A DNA stretch of 36,235 bases from DATMFV01 sp964651005. GTDB taxonomy: Bacteria; Verrucomicrobiota; Verrucomicrobiia; Chthoniobacterales; Chthoniobacteraceae. The stretch lies in contig CAZYVL010000013.1 of the NCBI GenBank assembly GCA_964651005.1, forward strand, positions 1 to 36,235, in the 5' to 3' direction. The notes under the pieces were generated by a model that worked only from the letters and a program-made list of their open reading frames with translations, was not told the origin of the DNA and did no database searches. Within the stretch, counting starts at the first letter, position 1, and the number at the start of each line of letters is the position of its first letter. Both the position numbers and the translations under genes were made by a program. Below are positions 31,984 through 36,235 of this stretch, piece by piece.

Positions 31984-32006
31984 AATTCCGGACCGCCGGG
32001 GGGGAT

Positions 32007-32429
32007 TTACGCCGGAGTGCTCACATTGACCATCCAGGCGATGCCGAAGCGGTCCGTGAGCATCCCGAACCGGGGAGACCAGAAGGTCTTTTGCAGCGGC
32101 ATCCGGACCTCGCCTCCCTCCGCCAGTGCGTTGAAAGCGCGATCGGCCTCCTCCTCCATCGGGAGGTTGAGCGAGAGGGCGAACCCCTCGAACTTCGTGG
32201 TCTCCTCGCATCCGTCCGAGGCCATGAGGGTTGTCTCCCCGATGCGCAGCGTGGCGTGCATTACCTTGTCTTCAAAGCCGGGTGGAATCGCGCCGGGGTC
32301 GGGGTTGGGGTTCTCCTTGAAGCGCAGGAGCATCCCGATCTCCGCGCCGAGCGCGGCCCGGTAAAATTCGAGTGCTTCTTCGCAGCGGCCCCCGAAAAAG
32401 AGGTACGGTTCGACATTGGTTTTTGGCAT
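32007..32429 (-). CDS. VOC superfamily protein, PhnB/glyoxalase-like
   Basis: The 140-residue protein resembles the PhnB-like (DUF1338-independent) glyoxalase/bleomycin-resistance family. MPKTNVEPYLFFGGRCEEALEFYRAALGAEI opens it and PRFGMLTDRFGIAWMVN closes it, both characteristic of this group. Such proteins fold as a beta-alpha-beta-beta-beta repeat, and many have unknown reactions. The start ATG 32429 has a plausible GGAG ribosome-binding site about 7 bases upstream, and the length is normal. It is convergent with htrA (the palindromic element lies between) and divergent from the TMEM14-like gene. No metal-binding pattern is safe to name. Confidence 0.88.
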   Translation of the reverse strand: MPKTNVEPYLFFGGRCEEALEFYRAALGAEIGMLLRFKENPNPDPGAIPPGFEDKVMHATLRIGETTLMASDGCEETTKFEGFALSLNLPMEEEADRAFNALAEGGEVRMPLQKTFWSPRFGMLTDRFGIAWMVNVSTPA

Positions 32430-32607
32430 GGGGATCTCCGGTTGAGGGGGGTGAGTTTTGGATGCAGGGGAGATTCGCATTCTTCGGGGAGAGCGGCCGG
32501 GCGTCGAATAAAAAACCGCCCGCCCGCCGGAGCAACGGGCCGCTTTTTCGGCGCGCTTTCCCGTATTTAAGTGACAGGGACGCCCCTTTCGCCTATCACG
32601 CGGGGAA

Positions 32608-32931
32608 ATGATGGACGTCATCAAAATCTACTACCTCGTTTTTGGAATCCTGACGATCCTCGGGGGAGTCATCGGCTTTGTGAAGGCGAAGAGCCGCGCC
32701 TCGCTCATCGCGGGGGGGAGCGCCGGTCTGCTGCTGGTCGCCTCCGGCCTCATCATCATGGCGGGGCGCACCAACATCGGGCTGATGCTCGGGCTGCTGG
32801 TCAGCGTGGCGCTGGCCGGGCAGTTCATCCCGAAGGTGATGCTCAACCGCGCGCCGATCCATTCCATCATCATGGCGATCCTCAGCGCCGCCAGCCTGAT
32901 CCTGACGATCATTTCGTTCACGAAAAAATAA
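32608..32931 (+). CDS. TMEM14/UPF0136-family small membrane protein
   Basis: The 107-residue protein has four hydrophobic segments (about 7-25, 32-52, 57-72 and 84-104). The conserved pattern of TMEM14 proteins is present: a glycine-rich first helix, GGVIGFVKAKSRASLIAGGSAG, and a glycine-rich second helix. This family exists in eukaryotes (mitochondrial, fatty acid export) and in cyanobacteria and other bacteria; its bacterial role is unknown. The start could be either of two adjacent ATGs (32608 or 32611). It is divergent from the VOC gene and lies 72 bases before the GH75 gene. Confidence 0.82.
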   Translation: MMDVIKIYYLVFGILTILGGVIGFVKAKSRASLIAGGSAGLLLVASGLIIMAGRTNIGLMLGLLVSVALAGQFIPKVMLNRAPIHSIIMAILSAASLILTIISFTKK

Positions 32932-33003
32932 CCACCGCACCGCACCTTGAACCGGCATTCCAAAGCGGTTGAAAATTCGCGCGCCTGGAGCGATGGGGGT
33001 GGA

Positions 33004-34407
33004 ATGATGCCGTGGCGCTTCTCCCTTTTCCGGTTTGCAGGTCCACTTCCGGTGGCCTCGGCTACCTTGGCGGTGCTCACCGCCGTGGCGCTCCTCCCGC
33101 TCTCCGGCTGCAAGCGGTCTTCCTCCGGCCCGGAGCACGGCAAGACCGGGCGCGGATCCCGGCTCTCCGGCTCCTCGACGCCTGCCCCCCTCTACATTCC
33201 GCGCAAGCAGATGGAAACGGCGAAGCTCTTCAACGGCATGAAGGTTCGGACGATCCTGGAGACCGAGCCGGGGAGCACCTCCTCGGTGGAGCGGGGGACG
33301 GATTCGAGCTACGAACTGGAGATCGCCGTCCGCGTCAAGGTGCCGCGCGCGAACCACGATCTCGCGGCGCTCTGCAAGCTCAACCCCGCCCTGCCGGAGC
33401 TGCTCCCGGGGCTTCCCGGGCTGCTTGCCGACGCCCGGGTGGCACCGAGCTACGAGGCGCTCTACCGCCGCAAGCTGGAGAAGCTGGAGGGGAGCCTCGC
33501 GCGGCTTGACCGGCTCCTCTCCCGGCACGATTTCTACGATTGCGAGACAATCCTGCACCTGCGCGACCCGAACACCCGGCGCGCCGTCCTGCTCTTGCAG
33601 GGCGATATGGATGTCGATCAAGACGGATCGGACGGCGACCGGCTTCCCAACCCTCCGGGCGGCGATCCGAACTTCCAGCCGATGACCAGCTATAACTGGC
33701 CGAAGCTGACCGTGGTTCCGAACCCGTTCCTTGCCGAAAGGGAGGAGAAGCTCGCCGCGCTGACCCGCGAGCTGGCCGAGATGCAGGGCAAGAAAGAGAT
33801 CGGCCAGTCGCGGCTCCAGGCTTTCCGCGACACGGTGGGCGCGGCGCGCTACGAGGTCAACCGGCTCCGGACGCGGAGCTTCCTCATCGCCGCGACCGAC
33901 CCGTACATCGTTCTCCCGACGTTCATGTTCAGCGAGAAAGACCCGGTTTATTCCCCAAAGATCGGCGACTATTGCGCGGTGATCTACGGCGACACGTTCT
34001 ACCCCGCCGTGGTGGGAGACGCGGGGCCGAGCCAGAAGGTCGGCGAGGCTTCGCTGCGGCTGGCCAAGGCGCTCAACGCGCGAGCTACGATTTTCAGCCG
34101 CCCCGTGAGCCACCTGAAGGTGACGTACCTGGTGTTCCCGAACTCCGCCGAGAAGCCGCTGGCGCGTCCCGATCTTGCCCATTGGCGTCAGCGGGTGGAG
34201 GCGTTGCTGGGCGAAATGGGCGGGCACGGCGGCACGCTCCACCAGTGGGAAACCACCTGGCGGCCCGCGCCCACACCGACCCCAACCCCGCCGCCGACTC
34301 CGACCCCAACCCCAACTCCCGAGCCTGCCACGCCCGCTTCTCCGACGGCGACACCCACCCCAGCGACCCCTGCGACTCCGGCAGTCGCAGCACCCGGGCA
34401 GCCGTAA
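33004..34407 (+). CDS. GH75 chitosanase-like lipoprotein
   Basis: The 467-residue protein has a signal peptide ending in the lipobox LSGC (C36), so it should be lipid-anchored. The middle contains the GH75 (fungal chitosanase-type) pattern. DMDVDQDG is at 201-208 and IYGDTFYPAVVGDAGPSQKVGEASLRLA at 327-354, with E348 in the GEAS motif as candidate acid and D330 or D339 as partner. A helical segment (about 243-290) appears to be inserted between these parts. The last 45 residues are a Pro-Thr-rich repeat, probably disordered or spanning the wall. GH75 enzymes cut partly deacetylated chitosan. ATG 33004 is preferred over an upstream TTG (32947) because a GGGGGTGGA stretch precedes it and it gives a clean signal peptide. 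Confidence 0.82.
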   Translation: MMPWRFSLFRFAGPLPVASATLAVLTAVALLPLSGCKRSSSGPEHGKTGRGSRLSGSSTPAPLYIPRKQMETAKLFNGMKVRTILETEPGSTSSVERGTDSSYELEIAVRVKVPRANHDLAALCKLNPALPELLPGLPGLLADARVAPSYEALYRRKLEKLEGSLARLDRLLSRHDFYDCETILHLRDPNTRRAVLLLQGDMDVDQDGSDGDRLPNPPGGDPNFQPMTSYNWPKLTVVPNPFLAEREEKLAALTRELAEMQGKKEIGQSRLQAFRDTVGAARYEVNRLRTRSFLIAATDPYIVLPTFMFSEKDPVYSPKIGDYCAVIYGDTFYPAVVGDAGPSQKVGEASLRLAKALNARATIFSRPVSHLKVTYLVFPNSAEKPLARPDLAHWRQRVEALLGEMGGHGGTLHQWETTWRPAPTPTPTPPPTPTPTPTPEPATPASPTATPTPATPATPAVAAPGQP

Positions 34408-34413
34408 AGCGCG

Positions 34414-34878
34414 TTATCGGTACACCGTCCTTTCCACCACGGGAGGAGGCGGGCCGAGCACGCACGCTTGCTCTGCTTCCATCTGGATGAGCCAGGCCGG
34501 TTTGCAGGCGGGGCGCGAGACGACGTTCGGCGCGGCCACGGTGACGGGGCGACCCATCGGGTAGCGGAAACACATCGGGTAAGGGCCAAAAGTGCGCCGC
34601 TCGATCGCCCGGAAGCGGAACCCGCACTCCGTCTCGCAGACCGGCCCTTCGGCAATGTATTCGGCAATCGGGCATCCCTCGAAGTTGGAGGAGATCACCC
34701 GGGAATAAAGTGTGGGGCGGGGGGAAGAGGCGAAAAAAAGGCGCTCATGGCAGCATCCGGTTGCCACGATTCCCACCAGCGCGGCGAGGAGCGGGAGACG
34801 GAAGAGAGCAGACGCGGATCCCTGTTTTGAAAACCGCCCGGGCCTTCTTTTTCTCCCTGCTTCCTCTCGCTCCCGCAT
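34414..34878 (-). CDS. Cys-rich lipoprotein of unknown function
   Basis: The 154-residue protein has a basic N-terminus, a hydrophobic segment and a lipobox-like VATGC (C42), suggesting export and lipid anchoring. The mature part has at least eight further cysteines (for example FEGCP, CETECGF, PMCFRY, RPACKPAW), which would form disulfides in the periplasm. I recognise no family. It is convergent with the GH75 gene (stops 6 bases apart), and on the same strand as the BsuPI-like gene 71 bases upstream. The N-terminus is long for a signal peptide, so a shorter start is possible. Confidence 0.68.
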   Translation of the reverse strand: MREREEAGRKRRPGRFSKQGSASALFRLPLLAALVGIVATGCCHERLFFASSPRPTLYSRVISSNFEGCPIAEYIAEGPVCETECGFRFRAIERRTFGPYPMCFRYPMGRPVTVAAPNVVSRPACKPAWLIQMEAEQACVLGPPPPVVERTVYR

Positions 34879-34949
34879 GACAAGAGGGGCATCGTGGGGG
34901 ATCGCGTTTCCGCGCGCCCCGGCGGAAGGGAGGGGGAGTCGCCCCCCCG

Positions 34950-35498
34950 CTACGGCTCCGGGACGATCTTCTGCTCGCTGCGGAACTCCTCGTAGTTCGG
35001 CATGAAGCCGAGGAGGGTGTACGTCTTGCCGGCCTGGAGATCGCGGGTGGAGATCGTCGTGGAGTATTCGAGCCGTTCGCCGCCGTTGATGCCGACATAG
35101 CCGGGCGTCTGCTCGTAGGCGCGGTCTTCGCTCCATTGCGTGACGAGCCTCGCCTTATCGTCGCGGATCAAAATTTCAATGCGCTGGGTGGTCGGGAAGT
35201 GGAGCTGGATGAAGCGCCCGGTGACGTTCTTGAGCGAAATGCGCACGGCGATCTGCGACACATCGGAGAGCCGCACCGGCAGCGGCGAAAGCTCCATTTT
35301 GAAGACGAGCTTTCCGCGCCACTTCGCTTCGGCTTCCGCCTCTGTCTGCGCCTGGGGGCGCGGTTCCGTGAAGGGGAGGAGATGCCAGGTTTTCCGGGCC
35401 ACCCGCGAGGTGGTCTGGCAGCCGCCCAGAAACGTGCCCGCGAGCACGGCAAGCAACCCGGCCGCCACGGTGGAAACCACAGGAGAGCTACAGCGCAT
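34950..35498 (-). CDS. BsuPI-like domain lipoprotein
   Basis: This is a 182-residue protein with a signal peptide ending in LGGC (C27), so a probable lipoprotein. Residues about 60-180 form a beta-sandwich resembling the BsuPI (intracellular proteinase inhibitor) domain. VRISLKNVTGRFIQLHFPTTQRIEILIRD is followed by the W-S-x-x-x-x-Y-x-Q stretch (WSEDRAYEQTPG), an INGGERLEY turn and LQAGKTYTLLGF. In exported proteins this domain usually serves binding, not inhibition. The gene is 67 bases from the divergent SecD-P1-like gene and upstream of the Cys-rich lipoprotein gene, possibly in one transcript. Confidence 0.8.
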   Translation of the reverse strand: MRCSSPVVSTVAAGLLAVLAGTFLGGCQTTSRVARKTWHLLPFTEPRPQAQTEAEAEAKWRGKLVFKMELSPLPVRLSDVSQIAVRISLKNVTGRFIQLHFPTTQRIEILIRDDKARLVTQWSEDRAYEQTPGYVGINGGERLEYSTTISTRDLQAGKTYTLLGFMPNYEEFRSEQKIVPEP

Positions 35499-35565
35499 GC
35501 CCGAGTGGTGTAAACGACACGGGAGAGAGTTGCAAATCGGTTTTCACCGGGGCAGATTACCGCCC

Positions 35566-36045
35566 ATGCGTTTGCGTTCCCTCCTCCTCCCGTTCCTTGC
35601 GCTCCTCGGGGTCTGCTGCCTCGGCGCCGCCAAAAAGGACAAAAACATCACGGTGCGCTTTCATCTGGAAGCCCAGAAGCAAGACGGGGAGTCGTTCGTC
35701 ACGCCGCTGCCGGGCGGAGGGGTTTCTGGCCCCGCTTACATCAAAAAAATCCCGGAGCTTTCCGAATTCGACATCCAATCCATCTACCCCTTCCCGGCGG
35801 CGGACGGGACGATGGGGTGCGCGTTCCGCTTCGACACCCACGGCCGCATCGCGCTCGACACGCTCTCGGTGGAAAACAAGGGGAGGGTGCTCATCGCCAT
35901 CGTCGGCGCGCGCCCGGTCAGCGCGATGTTTATCGACCGGCGCGTGAGTGACGGGGTTATCATGCTTTCCCGGGGGCTGACCCCGGAGGAAATCGCCAAG
36001 CTCGAAAAACGCTACCCGGTGATGGGGGCGAAAAAGAAAAAGTAA
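35566..36045 (+). CDS. Small secreted protein resembling the SecD P1-head domain
   Basis: The 159-residue protein has a signal peptide (MRLRSLLLPFLALLGVCCLGA) and a mature part ending in KKKK. Residues about 75-150 (GCAFRFDTHGRIALDTLSVENKGRVLIAIVGARPVSAMFIDRRVSDGVIMLSRGLTPEEIAKLE) read like the periplasmic P1-head domain of SecD: a substrate strand, a GkvlAIv segment, and a final GxxEEA-type helix. SecD itself is a large membrane protein; here only the domain is present, with no membrane helices other than the signal. Its role is unknown; it could bind other envelope proteins. ATG 35566 is chosen because it starts the signal peptide. Confidence 0.72.
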   Translation: MRLRSLLLPFLALLGVCCLGAAKKDKNITVRFHLEAQKQDGESFVTPLPGGGVSGPAYIKKIPELSEFDIQSIYPFPAADGTMGCAFRFDTHGRIALDTLSVENKGRVLIAIVGARPVSAMFIDRRVSDGVIMLSRGLTPEEIAKLEKRYPVMGAKKKK

Positions 36046-36080
36046 ACCCCGCCGTCGCGGCGCGATTCCCACGGCGTGAT

Positions 36081-36235
36081 TCAAATCCACAATGCGCCGC
36101 GAAAGCCTCTGGCGGCATAGTAAGAGTCCGCTCCATTGTGGTAGATGAAGACGCGCCCGTAGCGGAAATCGCCAAAGATTGCGCCGCCGAGTTTGCGAAC
36201 GCCGGGAGGCGTTTGCAGCCAGCTTGATGTTTTGG
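36081..36235 (-). CDS. DUF4256-family protein, C-terminal fragment (runs off the edge)
   Basis: An open frame enters from the right edge and ends with TGA at 36081-36083. The 51 visible residues include RKLGGAIFGDFRYGRVFIYHNGADSYYAARGFRGALWI, which I recognise as the conserved end of DUF4256 proteins (about 190 residues, unknown function). The rest of the gene is outside the window. It is convergent with the SecD-P1-like gene. Confidence 0.78.
   Translation of the reverse strand, partial: KTSSWLQTPPGVRKLGGAIFGDFRYGRVFIYHNGADSYYAARGFRGALWI

Noticed and set aside
31826..32029. Short open frames inside the palindromic elements (peptides containing MLWRRDF on one strand).
   Set aside because: They occur in both copies only because the DNA is repeated, and they do not look like real proteins.
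32500..32560. A GC-rich stem followed by T's on the - strand upstream of the VOC gene, as a possible riboswitch or attenuator.
   Set aside because: The stem is only five base pairs and separated from the T-run; I could not build a convincing conserved structure.
34269..34407. The Pro-Thr repeat at the end of the GH75 gene as a separate repeat element or CRISPR-like array.
   Set aside because: It is an in-frame low-complexity protein tail with irregular units and no spacers. No CRISPR array was seen anywhere in the window.

Overview
The window looks like a scaffold from a high-GC Gram-negative bacterium, most likely of the Verrucomicrobiota. The pointers are a fused LpxC-FabZ protein next to LpxA, separate scpA and scpB, pilM/N/O genes, a CAAX-protease-like protein of the exosortase-associated type, a GH75 chitosanase-like lipoprotein and weak Shine-Dalgarno sequences. 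The phylum assignment is an inference. Three runs of exactly 100 N (12806-12905, 19092-19191, 29080-29179) are scaffold gaps, so gene order across them is less certain than elsewhere. Most long open frames opposite the genes are shadows caused by the high GC content and are left out.

Layout. 1-4909 holds lipid A and fatty-acid genes (lpxC/fabZ, lpxA), chromosome segregation genes (scpA, scpB) and pheA, all on the + strand, followed by a tRNA-Leu(CAG) at 5058-5141. A 403-base gene-poor stretch with small repeats precedes an exopolysaccharide locus at 5545-9836: a PgaC-like synthase, a small two-helix PgaD-like protein and a PgaB-like secreted protein whose hydrolase-like and deacetylase domains are in the reverse of the usual order. 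rluD (-) and a fatty acid desaturase (+) follow, separated by the first copy of a palindromic repeat with 12-bp terminal inverted repeats.

12438-16299 carries a truncated DUF6941-like gene, a small - strand gene, nadE, a 55-residue membrane peptide gene, a CAAX-protease-related gene and a small membrane protein. 16349-19089 is a pilM-pilN-pilO-pilP-like operon cut by a gap where a secretin gene would be expected. 19192-22497 (-) encodes two large membrane proteins, one an Agl23-like TIGR03663 protein, divergent from an Alg5-like glycosyltransferase. 23360-28094 (-) is a four-gene tripartite export operon (TolC, MacA, ABC ATPase, MacB-type permease).

28280-36235 holds a YebC-family regulator, an acetyl-xylan-esterase-family hydrolase, an HtrA protease with two PDZ domains, the second copy of the palindromic repeat starting at the htrA stop codon, a VOC/PhnB-like protein, a TMEM14-like membrane protein, a GH75 lipoprotein, two more lipoproteins (one BsuPI-like), a secreted SecD-P1-like protein and the end of a DUF4256-like gene at the edge.

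Most of the window therefore serves the envelope: outer-membrane lipid synthesis, a poly-glucosamine-like exopolysaccharide, pili, glycan transfer, export and periplasmic quality control. The points most worth a second look are the reordered PgaB, the paired palindromic elements, and the family of short tandem repeats at gene ends.
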